Shown here: piece after piece, positions 43,907 through 53,376 of the stretch
How positions within the stretch are numbered: position 1 is the first letter of the stretch
Layout of the letters: every line of letters starts with the position of its first letter
Origin: JAVBTT01 sp031556035
GTDB taxonomy: Bacteria > Bacillota > Clostridia > Oscillospirales > UBA929
NCBI GenBank assembly: GCA_031556035.1
Contig: JAVBTT010000003.1
Span: 5,241-69,240, forward strand
Reading direction: 5' to 3'
DNA length: 64,000 bases
Notes under the pieces: generated by a model
Told to the model about the DNA's origin: nothing
The model's database searches: none
The model's input: the letters and a program-made list of their open reading frames with translations, nothing else
Translations under genes and position numbers: made by a program

Positions 43907-44119
43907 AGCGGAGCGTCTTTCGACACCCCGCTCAGGCTGCTGACAACCCCTTCCCGACCCGAAGCCCTCGCAGAGGGCGAGTTGTCAGATTCAGAATTTT
44001 GCAGCCGTTTTACGTAGTAACAACGGAAAAAATTCTGAATCTGCTGGTCGGGAAGGGGTTGAGAAGCGCTACTATGACTTTGTCTACAATCTGAGCGGAG
44101 CGTCTTTCGACACCCCGCT
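43907..44119. repeat. 213-bp structured element with 26-bp terminal direct repeats
   Basis: The same 26 bases (starting AGCGGAGCGTCTTTC, itself an imperfect hairpin) occur at 43907-43932 and 44094-44119. Between them lies a nested fold: an outer 16-bp stem 43944-43959 with 44046-44061; an inner 14-bp stem 43987-44000 with 44029-44042 capped by a 5-bp stem 44005-44009 with 44022-44026; and a side hairpin 43964-43969 with 43973-43978. TGACAAC (43941-43947) can also pair with GTTGTCA (43981-43987), giving an alternative fold. It may be a MITE-like repeat or a structured RNA; the right terminal copy may end spoIVA transcription. Confidence 0.65.
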
Positions 44120-44127
44120 TTATTCGT

Positions 44128-45606
44128 TTACAAAATGATGCAGATAAGTCCTCCGCTGCCCTCGTTGATAATGCGCTGGAGGGTCTCCTGTAATTTCGCG
44201 CGCGCGTCGTCCGGCATTTTCTTCAGCTTGCTGTTAAGACCCTCGCTGACCAGATCGTGAAGGCTCTTGCCGAAGATATTGCTCTGCCATATCTTTTCAG
44301 GCTCGTCGTCGAACTCGCTCATCAGATAGTTTATCAAATCCTCGCTCTGCCGCTCGCTGCCGACAATCGGATCAACCACCGTCTCAATATCCGCTCTGAT
44401 CATATGGATCGACGGTGCGGACGCGCGCAGCCGCACGCCGTAGCTCCCGCCGTGCTTGATTATCTCCGGGTCCTCAAGCTTGAGCTCGTCGGCGCTGGGC
44501 ATCACGATGCCGTACCCGTTTTCCCGCACCTCACGCAGCGCGGCCTCGACTTTGTCGTACTCGGTCTTGACGCTGGAAAGCCCGCTTAGCAATTTGAGCA
44601 GATCCCCGTCGTCCGCTATCTCAAAGCCGGACTGCTCTCCGAGCGTACGGTAGAACAGCTCGCGCGGCAGCTCGACATTCGCGAGCGCCACACCGGTTCC
44701 CATGTTGATGCCGGCGATACGCACCATTGAGATGTCAGGGCAGACCTTCATGGCCTCGAGCACATCCTCGACATCGCGGATTTTCTGCATCTTTTCCGCG
44801 CTCTTGAGCATCGCGGAATACAGCCCGCTCTTGATCGGATGCTCAAACGGCAGCGCGTCGATCCATGACGGCAGGTTCAACCCGAGCTCCACCACCGGGA
44901 ACTCGTAAAGCACCCCCTTGATTATCCCGTTGACCTCACGGTCCTGAAGCTCCATGCAGTTGACCGCCAGCGTGGTGACACCGAACTTGTTGCTTATCTC
45001 CTCGCACACCGCCTGAGCCAGAGGGGACTCGGGATAAACCGAGTTGACCATTACAAGAAACGGCTTGCCGAGTGCCTGCAGCTCTTTGATCACGCGCTCC
45101 TCTGCGCCTATATAATCCTCCCTGGGAATATCCGTTATTGTGCCGTCGGTCGTTACGACTATGCCGATTGTGGAATGCTCGTCTATGACCTTGCGCGTGC
45201 CTATTTCGGCCGCCTCTGCCATTGGTATCTCGTACTCATACCACGGCGTGTTTACCATTCTCGGCCTGCCGTCCTCAAAGTGGCCGATCGCGCTGTCCAC
45301 CATGTAGCCCACGCAGTCGATGAGCCGTACGCTCATCTTGGCTCCGTCGCCCACGGATATCTCGACAGCCTCCTCCGGCACAAATTTCGGCTCAGCGGTC
45401 ATCACGGTGCGCCCCGAGCCGGATTGCGGCAGCTCATCGCGCGCCCTGTCACGGCGGTATTCGTTATCGATCCTCGGGAGAACTAGGGCTTCCATAAAGC
45501 GTTTGATAAAGGTGGATTTCCCCGTACGAACAGGGCCAACAACGCCTATATAGATATCCCCGTCCGTACGAAGCGCGATATCCTCATATATCCTGCGGTT
45601 TTCCAA
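44128..45606 (-). CDS. spoIVA: Stage IV sporulation protein A (spore coat morphogenetic ATPase)
   Basis: 492 residues from a TTG with GGGGGA upstream, giving MENRRIYEDIALRTDGDIYI. Walker A is GPVRTGKST at 24-32. Further conserved stretches are GSGRTVMTAEPKFVPEEA, SVRLIDCVGYMVDSAIGH, and the C-terminal GGLICIIL that anchors the protein at the forespore surface. In Bacillus it polymerises with ATP hydrolysis to form the basement layer of the spore coat, together with SpoVM. Its presence is strong evidence that the organism makes endospores. A candidate sigma-E promoter is at 45645-45675. Confidence 0.98.
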   Translation of the reverse strand: MENRRIYEDIALRTDGDIYIGVVGPVRTGKSTFIKRFMEALVLPRIDNEYRRDRARDELPQSGSGRTVMTAEPKFVPEEAVEISVGDGAKMSVRLIDCVGYMVDSAIGHFEDGRPRMVNTPWYEYEIPMAEAAEIGTRKVIDEHSTIGIVVTTDGTITDIPREDYIGAEERVIKELQALGKPFLVMVNSVYPESPLAQAVCEEISNKFGVTTLAVNCMELQDREVNGIIKGVLYEFPVVELGLNLPSWIDALPFEHPIKSGLYSAMLKSAEKMQKIRDVEDVLEAMKVCPDISMVRIAGINMGTGVALANVELPRELFYRTLGEQSGFEIADDGDLLKLLSGLSSVKTEYDKVEAALREVRENGYGIVMPSADELKLEDPEIIKHGGSYGVRLRASAPSIHMIRADIETVVDPIVGSERQSEDLINYLMSEFDDEPEKIWQSNIFGKSLHDLVSEGLNSKLKKMPDDARAKLQETLQRIINEGSGGLICIIL

Positions 45607-45644
45607 AGCCTTTTCCCCCTTGCAGCATGTTTGGATTTCACTTC

Positions 45645-45675
45645 ATGTATATGGGGTTTTGTCCCGCAATATTAC
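45645..45675 (-). promoter_or_regulatory. Candidate sigma-E promoter of spoIVA
   Basis: On the minus strand GTAATATT (45668-45675), 14-base spacer, CATATACAT (45645-45653), close to the known sigma-E pattern (TCATATT with CATACA-T). It is 40 bases before the start, and spoIVA is sigma-E controlled in Bacillus. Confidence 0.4.
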
Positions 45676-45721
45676 GGGAAAATGTATTTGGTTTTGGAAA
45701 ACGCCCTAATAACATAATGTG

Positions 45722-45756
45722 CAGCGCCCCCGCCGTTCAGAACGGCGGGGGCGCTG
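45722..45756. terminator. Strong hairpin downstream of hppA
   Basis: 16-bp perfect stem (45722-45737 with 45741-45756), CAG loop. The T-run (ATTTTT) is on the plus side; for hppA, which runs minus, an A-run precedes and CACATT follows the stem. It separates hppA from spoIVA. Confidence 0.7.
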
Positions 45757-45782
45757 ATTTTTCATACAATCAGGTATTAGTA

Positions 45783-47900
45783 TTACTTAATGATTGAGAA
45801 CGCTATGATGACGCCCGCGAATACGATGGAGACCATGGACAGCAGCTTTATAAGGATATTGATTGACGGGCCGGAAGTGTCCTTAAACGGGTCGCCCACG
45901 GTGTCGCCCACAACGGCCGCCTTATGCTGATCCGAGCCCTTGCCGCCCAGCTTGCCGGACTCGATGTACTTCTTCGCGTTATCCCACGCGCCGCCGGAGT
46001 TTGCCATCATGATAGCGAGCACGAACCCGGACGCGGTGGCCCCGGCAAGCATGCCGGCAACGCCATTGACCCCAAGAATTATTCCGACTATGATCGGGGA
46101 GATTATGCCGGTGAGGGCCGGAAGGATCATCTCCTTCTGCGCGCCGCGCGTACAGATATCAACGCAGGCGGCGTAGTCCGGGTCGGCCTTGCCGTCCATC
46201 AGCCCCTTGATCTCGCGGAACTGGCGGCGCACCTCGACCACAATCGCCTGGGCCGCGCGGCCGACAGCTTTCATCGTCATGGAGGAGAACAGGAACGGGA
46301 GCATGGCTCCGACGAACAGGCCGATGAGCACCGGCGGATTTGTAATGCTCAGATCCAGATTGAAGTCCGGCGCCTTGATCTTGATCTCGTCAATATAGGC
46401 CGCGATCAGGGCCAGCGCCGTCAGCGCGGCCGAGCCGATGGCAAAACCCTTGCCGGTCGCGGCGGTCGTATTGCCGAGCGAATCCAGCGCGTCGGTGCGC
46501 TCGCGCACCTCATGGGGCAGGTGGGACATCTCGGCGATGCCGCCCGCGTTGTCGGCGACCGGGCCGTAAGCGTCGGTCGCGAGGGTGATTCCCAGGGTAG
46601 ACAGCATTCCAACCGCGGAAATACCGACTCCGTAAAGCCCCATGGAATAGCTCCCGGCGCCACCGGAAGCGAAAAAGCTCACAAGCACGGATACTCCGAC
46701 TATGATTACCGGGATTGCGGTCGACAGCATGCCCAGCGAGAGCCCGCCGATAATTATAGTCGCGGATCCGGTCTTGCTGGCGTCGGCCAGCTCCTTTGTG
46801 GGCTTGTAGGTGTCGGAGGTGTAATACTCGGTGAAGAAGCCGATCAACACCCCGGCAATGAGTCCGGAAATAACCGCAGCGTATATGCCTATGCGCCCGG
46901 GGTTGTTGGCGCAGTCCAGCGAATACCATATGATCGGGAAAGCCGCGACCACTATAATAGCCGAGGATATGTACGTGCCCTTGCGCAGGGCGGAAAGCAG
47001 CGACTTCTGGTCGGTCTTTTCGCCCGAGCGGACAAAGAATGTACCAACTATAGAGGCCAGCGTGCCCACAGCCGCGAGCAGCATCGGCACGGCGGCCCCA
47101 CCGAAGCCGAACCCGGCGGACACGGCCAGCGCGAGCGTCGCGACTATCGAGCCGACATAGGACTCATAAAGGTCTGCGCCCATACCGGCCACATCGCCCA
47201 CGTTGTCGCCAACATTGTCTGCGATGACCGCGGGATTGCGCGGGTCATCCTCGGGAATGCCCGCCTCAACCTTGCCGACCAGGTCCGCGCCGACGTCCGC
47301 GGCCTTTGTGAAGATGCCGCCGCCGACGCGCGCGAACAGCGCCATGCTGGACGCGCCCATGCCGAAGGTCAGCATCGCCGAGGATATCGCGCTGATTTGC
47401 GCGGCCTGATCCGCGGCGAGATTCGCGTAGAATACATACTTCAGAAGGAAAAACCAGATGGACAGATCCAGCAGGCCAAGCCCGACCACGGTGAAGCCCA
47501 TGACCGCGCCCGACGAGAACGCGACGCGAAGGCCCTTGTTGAGGCCCTCAAACGAGGCCTGCGCGGTTCTCGCGTTGGCGGCGGTGGCTATTTTCATGCC
47601 GATAAAGCCGGAGAGACCGGAGAAGAAGCCGCCCGTGATGAAGGCGAAGGGGACAAACGGGGTGAGGAACTTGAAGATTGCCATGACGCCAAGAATAACA
47701 AACATCGCGATGAAGAACAGGCCAACGCCAGTGTACTGGCGCTTGAGATATGCGTTGGCGCCCTTCCGTATGGCCGCCGAGATGCGCTGCATTGCCTCGG
47801 TTCCCTCCGAGAACTTGTATATCTTGCGGGCCTGGTAAAGCGCGAACAGCAACGCGAGAATTGAACCGACCGGAGCGAGTACAAACAGCTTTTCTACCAT
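45783..47900 (-). CDS. hppA: Membrane-bound, K+-dependent pyrophosphatase (ion pump)
   Basis: 705 residues with about 16 membrane segments. The pyrophosphate and Mg2+ site shows EDDPRNPAVIADNVGDNVGD near 219 and later SGGAWDNAKKYIESG and HKAAVVGDTVGDPFKDTSGP. The segment GNTTAATGKGFAIGSA near 478 has Ala after TT where K+-independent enzymes have Lys, so this is the K+-dependent class. That class includes both Na+- and H+-pumping members; the sequence alone does not let me choose, though many anaerobe enzymes pump Na+. It uses PPi from biosynthesis to build an ion gradient. AGGGGG lies seven bases before the ATG. Confidence 0.96.
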   Translation of the reverse strand: MVEKLFVLAPVGSILALLFALYQARKIYKFSEGTEAMQRISAAIRKGANAYLKRQYTGVGLFFIAMFVILGVMAIFKFLTPFVPFAFITGGFFSGLSGFIGMKIATAANARTAQASFEGLNKGLRVAFSSGAVMGFTVVGLGLLDLSIWFFLLKYVFYANLAADQAAQISAISSAMLTFGMGASSMALFARVGGGIFTKAADVGADLVGKVEAGIPEDDPRNPAVIADNVGDNVGDVAGMGADLYESYVGSIVATLALAVSAGFGFGGAAVPMLLAAVGTLASIVGTFFVRSGEKTDQKSLLSALRKGTYISSAIIVVAAFPIIWYSLDCANNPGRIGIYAAVISGLIAGVLIGFFTEYYTSDTYKPTKELADASKTGSATIIIGGLSLGMLSTAIPVIIVGVSVLVSFFASGGAGSYSMGLYGVGISAVGMLSTLGITLATDAYGPVADNAGGIAEMSHLPHEVRERTDALDSLGNTTAATGKGFAIGSAALTALALIAAYIDEIKIKAPDFNLDLSITNPPVLIGLFVGAMLPFLFSSMTMKAVGRAAQAIVVEVRRQFREIKGLMDGKADPDYAACVDICTRGAQKEMILPALTGIISPIIVGIILGVNGVAGMLAGATASGFVLAIMMANSGGAWDNAKKYIESGKLGGKGSDQHKAAVVGDTVGDPFKDTSGPSINILIKLLSMVSIVFAGVIIAFSIIK

Positions 47901-48149
47901 ATGTATACCCCCTGCGCATAATAAAATCGAGAGTGTTGAAGCCCGGCTGCGGTGATGCGCGTCCCCCCTCCTGTTTCTCTAGTTGTAAACACTCCCATAC
48001 GTAATCTATAATATTACATGGTCGACAAAAAGACAACTCTAAAATAGCAGGTTTTTCGATTTTGCGCAGACATTTTGCGCGGCGCGAAGCTTTAGGAAAT
48101 ATGTTGGCCCGCATCAATATGCCGAGAATTATTTTTCGCGGGAGAGGTA
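47901..48149. other. Leader region between hppA and the tRNA promoter
   Basis: About 250 bases with no gene supported. It contains the upstream control region of hppA; I found no clear -35/-10 pair on the minus strand and no riboswitch fold. Confidence 0.45.
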
Positions 48150-48178
48150 TTGACAAACTGAGACTTTAAAGGTATTAT
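48150..48178 (+). promoter_or_regulatory. Consensus promoter of the tRNA cluster
   Basis: TTGACA (48150-48155), 17-base spacer, TATTAT (48173-48178), about 110 bases before tRNA-Phe. Confidence 0.85.
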
Positions 48179-48289
48179 AGACACTCAGGAAGTGATCCTG
48201 GAGCGCAGAGCGGGAAAATACCTGGATATGGGCTCATGGATTTGTTGGTTTAATCCCTTGAAATTCCTGAATGGTCAAGCATTAGTTTT

Positions 48290-48365
<76 letters not shown>

Positions 48366-48455
48366 GCAGCATGCTTTCCCCCTCCGGCGGACCCCGCTCA
48401 GGATGGGGAAAGCGGCATTGTCCAACTGGGGCGTTCTTTGGTTTTGTTTTTTCTT

Positions 48456-48530
48456 GCGGGAGTGACTCAGTGGTAGAGTGTCACCTTGCCAAGGTGAAAG
48501 TCGCGGGTTCGAATCCCGTCTTCCGCTCCA
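48456..48530 (+). tRNA. tRNA-Gly (GCC)
   Basis: 75 bases with encoded CCA. GCGGGAG pairs with CTTCCGC (one G-U), anticodon GCC lies in TTGCCAA, and the T-arm has GGTTCGAATCC. It is 90 bases after tRNA-Phe. Confidence 0.98.
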
Positions 48531-48631
48531 GCTTTCCCGGGATGCCCGGATTTTGAGGGTTAAGGCCAAAGACTAAAGACTAATGAAGAAAACTCTCTTT
48601 TAGTTTTTTGTCTTTGGTCTTAATCTTTTTC

Positions 48632-48706
48632 GGCGCCATAGCCAAGTGGTAAGGCAGCGGACTGCAAATCCGCGATTCCCCGGTCCGAATCCGGGTGGCG
48701 CCTCCA
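48632..48706 (+). tRNA. tRNA-Cys (GCA)
   Basis: 75 bases with encoded CCA. GGCGCCA pairs with TGGCGCC, anticodon GCA is in CTGCAAA, and the T-loop GGTCCGAATCC is intact. Confidence 0.98.
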
Positions 48707-48758
48707 AAGGGAAGAGCCGTCAGCGCAATGCTGGCGGCTCCTTGCGTTTTGTAATCAG

Positions 48759-50192
48759 CTACGGCCCTCCAAGGGCCTTCCCGTTCGCGCCCAGCGCAAC
48801 GGCGTGGTCAAGACCGACGAACCTGCCGCCCTCCTGCCACAATACGCTTTTGACAAACGCGTATTTTTCCTCGTCCCAAGTGGAAAAATCGTCCTGCACA
48901 AGTCCCCCGGTGTCACCCGAATTGGCGTTATAGCACCAGAACACATGCCCCAGCCGGTTCTTTTCTATCAGCTCGCGCAGACATGTCATCCACCGCAGAT
49001 CCGACTGGGAAAGCGTTCCTCCCCATTCGCCTATCAGCAGCGGAGCAATTTCCTTTTCGTGTATGAACATCCAGTTGTCCTTCCAGCAATCCGCGTAAAG
49101 GGTCTCGAAGGTATAGCCCTCGCGGAACCATGGCTGGGCGTATACGGACGGCCCATAGTCGTGCGGGGAATAGACGAGCTTGTCCGAATGCTCGCCCAGC
49201 TCCAGGGGGAAATCAGCCACTCCGCGCAGGTTCCCGCCCCACCAGTTGTAATAATAGTCACCGGAATTTGACGAGGAATAATCCCCATTGCCCTTTATAT
49301 CCTTTGGATACGCTTCAACGCCCTCTACCACGACCAGCGCATTCGGATTCGCCTTCAGCACCCGCAGCGCGGCTTTCCGGGCGGCGTTTCTCCAGTTGTT
49401 CGGAACCTCGGAGCCGTTCCAGACAGCGAAATTTCCGTCCTGCGGGCTCCCGTGGGGCTCGTTTTTCAGATCATAGGCCAAAATAGTGTCGTCGAGCCTG
49501 TAGCGCTCCGCCATCCACTCCAGGGCGGACAAATAGTCCTCCTCCGAAATATCCCCGTCGTACCAGAGGGGGTATGTATGTCCGGTCGGGTCTGATTTTA
49601 CGCTCTGGATCGTTATCATGACCTTGATGCCGATTCGGGAGCATACGGACAGAGCGTAATCGAATATCTCCAGGCTGTTTTTTCCCTCGAGCTCCCTGTT
49701 TACGGAGAAGTTGCAGTTGGCGGGGGGGTAATCCCCTTGCGACCATCTGAGGATAAGCTCCGCTGAGAACGGTACACGCAAAAGGTTGAAGCCCCTGTCG
49801 GCTATGCCCTGCAGCGAGTCCTCCAGGTTCGCGGCCCACAGCCCGTCAAACGCGTTGGTGCCGGTGTTGTATCCAAACCAGCTTACGCCTGTGACCCATA
49901 CCTCGCTTCCCCCGCTGTCGATAATGGCATTGCCGTCCGTACTCAGCCAGTCGTCTTCCTGAGCGGGGCTGCTGCCCGCGGAATACGCGGTGGCGGGAAC
50001 GCCGGAGAGCGGGGGGGCGTCGGCCGGAGATATCTCGACCTGTGCCTGTGTTTCAGATGAGGTTGAAAGGTCGGCTTGGGGAGTGGCGGACTCTTGCTGC
50101 CACAGAAGGTAAGCGGTGTTGCTGCCGGAGCAGGACGAGAGTACGAGAATAGAGGCAATCACTGTCGTTATCACGGCGGGTATTCTCTTCAT
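48759..50192 (-). CDS. GH5 family glycoside hydrolase (cellulase-like), lipoprotein
   Basis: 477 residues from the ATG at 50192. I chose this start because it gives a compact signal (KRIPAVITTVIASILVLSSC) with lipobox LSSC and Cys21, after which a Ser/Thr/Pro-rich spacer leads to the enzyme. The GH5 TIM barrel shows GVSWFGYNTGTNAFDGLW, GFNLLRVPFSAELI, the acid/base in DLKNEPHG (Glu245) and the nucleophile in LLIGEWGG (Glu389). The enzyme should be held on the outer face of the membrane. The family covers endoglucanases, mannanases and others; the pattern suggests a cellulase-type member but the substrate is open. A separate promoter is at 50261-50289. It ends about 50 bases from the tRNA cluster. 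Confidence 0.92.
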   Translation of the reverse strand: MKRIPAVITTVIASILVLSSCSGSNTAYLLWQQESATPQADLSTSSETQAQVEISPADAPPLSGVPATAYSAGSSPAQEDDWLSTDGNAIIDSGGSEVWVTGVSWFGYNTGTNAFDGLWAANLEDSLQGIADRGFNLLRVPFSAELILRWSQGDYPPANCNFSVNRELEGKNSLEIFDYALSVCSRIGIKVMITIQSVKSDPTGHTYPLWYDGDISEEDYLSALEWMAERYRLDDTILAYDLKNEPHGSPQDGNFAVWNGSEVPNNWRNAARKAALRVLKANPNALVVVEGVEAYPKDIKGNGDYSSSNSGDYYYNWWGGNLRGVADFPLELGEHSDKLVYSPHDYGPSVYAQPWFREGYTFETLYADCWKDNWMFIHEKEIAPLLIGEWGGTLSQSDLRWMTCLRELIEKNRLGHVFWCYNANSGDTGGLVQDDFSTWDEEKYAFVKSVLWQEGGRFVGLDHAVALGANGKALGGP

Positions 50193-50260
50193 TCCGTCAC
50201 CGCCCGCTTTTTGATTTGGCTTTTCTGACCGAGATTCTGTTTGCATAAAAATTCAAAATT

Positions 50261-50289
50261 ATTCTATCACCCGGCGCGTATTTTGTCAA
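50261..50289 (-). promoter_or_regulatory. Sigma-A promoter of the GH5 gene
   Basis: On the minus strand: TTGACA (50284-50289), 17-base spacer, TAGAAT (50261-50266), about 70 bases before the start. It lies between GH2 and GH5, so GH5 can be transcribed apart from GH2. Confidence 0.8.
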
Positions 50290-50334
50290 CTTTACACATT
50301 GGCATCTCCAATTCGCGAAAAAATTCTTATACTA

Positions 50335-53300
50335 TTACCAGGGCATCAGCCCGATATCCAGCATGAATTCCGGACCGTTGGCCCTGTACCGCTCAAGCCG
50401 CTCGCCTCCGCAGCTCGCCGAGCCTATGCCTGACATGGCCGCGTCCACACACAGCACGGTGTGCCCGCAGGGGGAGAGCTCAAAGTTGTGGGCCGCCCTT
50501 GTGAGCTCCTCCTGCGTGTATGGGGACGCGCTGAAGCTGAACGGAGCGGCAGGGGGAGCGTTGACACGAAGCGCGTGCCCCCCTCCTTCGGCGGAAACGT
50601 AAAGACATCCCCAATGGCTGCCGTTTTCCTGGGGGTTGATACAGTCCTCGTGCATATCTTCGAGTGTTGATGTGAACAGACCCATGCGGGAGGCCCTGCG
50701 CATATCGATATAGCTCCCGTGGGGGCCGTACCCGAAGTAGGATATATCCCTCATGCCACCGTCCAGGAACAGCCTGAGGCCGAAGCGCGGCAGGAAGGGG
50801 AAGTACTCGTTTTTGCGCGCAGTTATTTTAATGCGTATCGCGCCGCTGTCCGGCACCGTCACCTCGCAGACGCCCCGCATCGCCGGCTCAAGCGAAGCGC
50901 TGAGCAGCGCAAAGTCCGTCGACAGGCTCAGCCCCCCGGCGTCCATCGCGCCCCTTGTCTCGTAGACCCTGGAGGCGGTGCGGTCATAGCGGAACGCCCT
51001 CCAGTCGGCCTCTATCCTCATGTCGTTGTCGGTCGGCGCACGCCATATATTGAACCCCATCGGCCCGGCCAGCAGCTCCCCGCCTCCGGCAGATATCCGC
51101 GAAAAGAGCCCGGTGCGCTTGTCGAAGGCGTATTCAAAGCTTCCGCGCTCGTTTTCGCCTCTTATTATCATCTCATGCCCGGCGTCGACGCTCTCCAGCC
51201 CTCTGCCGCCCTTCGGAGCAGCCACAAACGGGCAGGCAGAGAGCGGGCCGGACGGAACCGCGAGCTGGTCAAAGCCGGTTTCCTCCCCTGCCTCGCAGCA
51301 GCAGTGAGGGAGCTTCACAACATAAAACAGGGTCAGATATGCCGCTCCCCTGGCGCGCGGGAGCTCGGGCCTCTTCAGCTCAACCGTCGCTCTCGGCGGT
51401 ATTGGCGGCAGCTCAATTTCCCCCTGGGCGGCGAGCTTCCCGTTTTCCTCAAAAATCCAGCGCAGGGAATACAGCTTACCCGCGTCCGCGAAATCCAGGG
51501 TGCTCCTGAGCCTCAGCCTGTCGCCGGCAAGGGACGCCCTGAGCGGGCGCAGCACGTTTTTGTACTCTATAAGCCCTGTGTGCGGCTCGCGGTCCGGGGA
51601 GACAAGCCCGTCCACGCAGTAGCGCCCGTCGTTAGGCTCCTCGCCGAAGTCACCGCCGTACAGGAAGCGGGCGCGTCCGTCCGGCGCGAAACCGTCCCGC
51701 ACCGCGTGGTCGCACCACTCCCAGACAAAGCCTCCGGCGAAGCCGGGATGGCGCTCCATGCACTCGTAATAGTCCTCAAGGTCACCCGGGCCGGTGCCCA
51801 TCGCGTGGCTGTACTCGCACAGGACAAACGGCTTCTTATTGTTTTCATCCGCGAAGTACGCCTCAATCCTCTCCACCGGACTGTACATCTCGCTGACAAC
51901 GCTCAGCTTGGAGTAGTCCGGCTTGCGTCCCTTAAATGTGATAAGACTCTCATAGTGGATAATGCGCGACGGGTCGTGCTCCGACACCCAGCTCGCCGCG
52001 TTCTCAAAGTTTTCGCCCCAACCGGACTCGTTGCCGAGCGACCAGAACAGGACGCAGCCCCTGTTTATATCCCGGCGGCACAGCGCCTGCACCCTGTCCA
52101 GAATCGCATTTTTAAACATCGGCTCATCCGCGAGAATCGCGTACATTTCCTCGGCATACTTTCTGGTACGCGCGTCAACCGTTCCGTGCGACTCGATGTC
52201 GGCCTCGTCTATCACATACAGCCCCAGCTCGTCGCATATCTCCAGCAGCAACGGCGAGGGCGGATAGTGGCTTGTGCGCAGCGCGTTTATATTGTGCCTT
52301 TTCATCATGGTTATGTCGCGCAGCATCCGGCTGTAATCCACAGCGTAGCCGACGTCTGGGTCGGAGTCGTGCCGGTTGACGCCCTTAAAGCGCACCGGGG
52401 CCCCGTTTAAATATATTGCTCCGTTCTTTGTCTCCACCCTGCGAAGCCCGAGCCGGTCGGTTATATATTCGTCCGGCTGACCGTCCGCCGTTATGCGCAA
52501 CGTGAGAGTGTACAGCGCGGGGGCTTCAGCGTTCCACAGAAACGGCGCTTTGATTTCAATCTCGGCCGAGGCCTCCCCGGAGGACAGCTCGGCGCACCCC
52601 TCATAGACAACGGAGCCGTCCGGCGCGGCAAGGACGATCCCGGCGCGCAGTGACGGAGCGGCATTCTGCGCGGTCATCTCGAGAGTGACTCTGGCGCGGG
52701 AAAAATCCCCGTCAAAGGACATGTCGGCCCTGTAGTCCCACAGCCTCGACTGTGGGCGGCGCAGCAGGTAAACGTCCCGGAATATCCCCGACATGCGCAG
52801 CTTGTCCTGATCCTCAAGATAGGTGCCGTCGCAGTATTTGAGCACGCATAGCGTCAGCGTGTTCGCTCCCTCGCGCAGCAGCGTTGTCAGATCGAATTCC
52901 GAGGGGGAGTGGGAGACCTGGCTGTACCCGGCGAACTTCCCGTTCAGCCACAGATAGCAGCAGCTGTCGACTCCCTCCAGCACCAGATGGGTGTCCAGAC
53001 CGTCTCCGTGGTGCTCAAACTCCCTGAGGTAGACGCCGCATGGGTTTTCGGCGGGAACCCTCGGGAAGTCAAACGGTATGGGGTAACGGGTGTTCAGATA
53101 GCGGTTTATATCGTGCCCCTGGAGGTTCCACATCCCCGGCACGGCAATTTCTGAAAAGCCCTCGGGCTGGTGAGCCTCCGAGACAGCCGAGGCAAGCGAC
53201 GGATAAAGCCTGAAAAGCCATTTCCCGTTCAGGGAGACGGTGCGCGCTCCGTTGAGCCTCTCTCCACCGATACGGGGCGCTGGGGTATCGGACGGAATGT

Positions 53301-53376
53301 AATAGCAACGGCGGGGCAAAGTCCCCAGATGCAAAGCCTTCGGGTTCTCGTGAAAATATTCTGTAAGCACGCGCAT
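50335..53376 (-). CDS. lacZ: Beta-galactosidase, GH2 family
   Basis: 1013 residues, close to E. coli LacZ in length and domain order: jelly-roll sugar-binding domain (about 50-210), Ig-like domain (about 215-315), TIM barrel (about 320-610), a second Ig-like domain and the C-terminal Bgal small-chain domain (about 740-1010). The acid/base is Glu450 (WSLGNESGWGENF) and the nucleophile Glu521 (CEYSHAMGTGPG). It has no signal peptide, so it acts on imported lactose or beta-galactosides. AAGGATGG lies before the ATG. No permease or repressor adjoins it. Confidence 0.96.
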   Translation of the reverse strand: MRVLTEYFHENPKALHLGTLPRRCYYIPSDTPAPRIGGERLNGARTVSLNGKWLFRLYPSLASAVSEAHQPEGFSEIAVPGMWNLQGHDINRYLNTRYPIPFDFPRVPAENPCGVYLREFEHHGDGLDTHLVLEGVDSCCYLWLNGKFAGYSQVSHSPSEFDLTTLLREGANTLTLCVLKYCDGTYLEDQDKLRMSGIFRDVYLLRRPQSRLWDYRADMSFDGDFSRARVTLEMTAQNAAPSLRAGIVLAAPDGSVVYEGCAELSSGEASAEIEIKAPFLWNAEAPALYTLTLRITADGQPDEYITDRLGLRRVETKNGAIYLNGAPVRFKGVNRHDSDPDVGYAVDYSRMLRDITMMKRHNINALRTSHYPPSPLLLEICDELGLYVIDEADIESHGTVDARTRKYAEEMYAILADEPMFKNAILDRVQALCRRDINRGCVLFWSLGNESGWGENFENAASWVSEHDPSRIIHYESLITFKGRKPDYSKLSVVSEMYSPVERIEAYFADENNKKPFVLCEYSHAMGTGPGDLEDYYECMERHPGFAGGFVWEWCDHAVRDGFAPDGRARFLYGGDFGEEPNDGRYCVDGLVSPDREPHTGLIEYKNVLRPLRASLAGDRLRLRSTLDFADAGKLYSLRWIFEENGKLAAQGEIELPPIPPRATVELKRPELPRARGAAYLTLFYVVKLPHCCCEAGEETGFDQLAVPSGPLSACPFVAAPKGGRGLESVDAGHEMIIRGENERGSFEYAFDKRTGLFSRISAGGGELLAGPMGFNIWRAPTDNDMRIEADWRAFRYDRTASRVYETRGAMDAGGLSLSTDFALLSASLEPAMRGVCEVTVPDSGAIRIKITARKNEYFPFLPRFGLRLFLDGGMRDISYFGYGPHGSYIDMRRASRMGLFTSTLEDMHEDCINPQENGSHWGCLYVSAEGGGHALRVNAPPAAPFSFSASPYTQEELTRAAHNFELSPCGHTVLCVDAAMSGIGSASCGGERLERYRANGPEFMLDIGLMPW

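Noticed and set aside
45924..47864. Long open frame opposite hppA
   Set aside because: It is antisense to a strongly conserved membrane enzyme and has the Arg/Gly/His-rich make-up of a GC-rich shadow frame, with no family similarity.
50719..52410. Long open frame opposite the GH2 gene
   Set aside because: The GH2 frame has intact catalytic motifs throughout; the opposite frame has none and lacks a ribosome-binding site.
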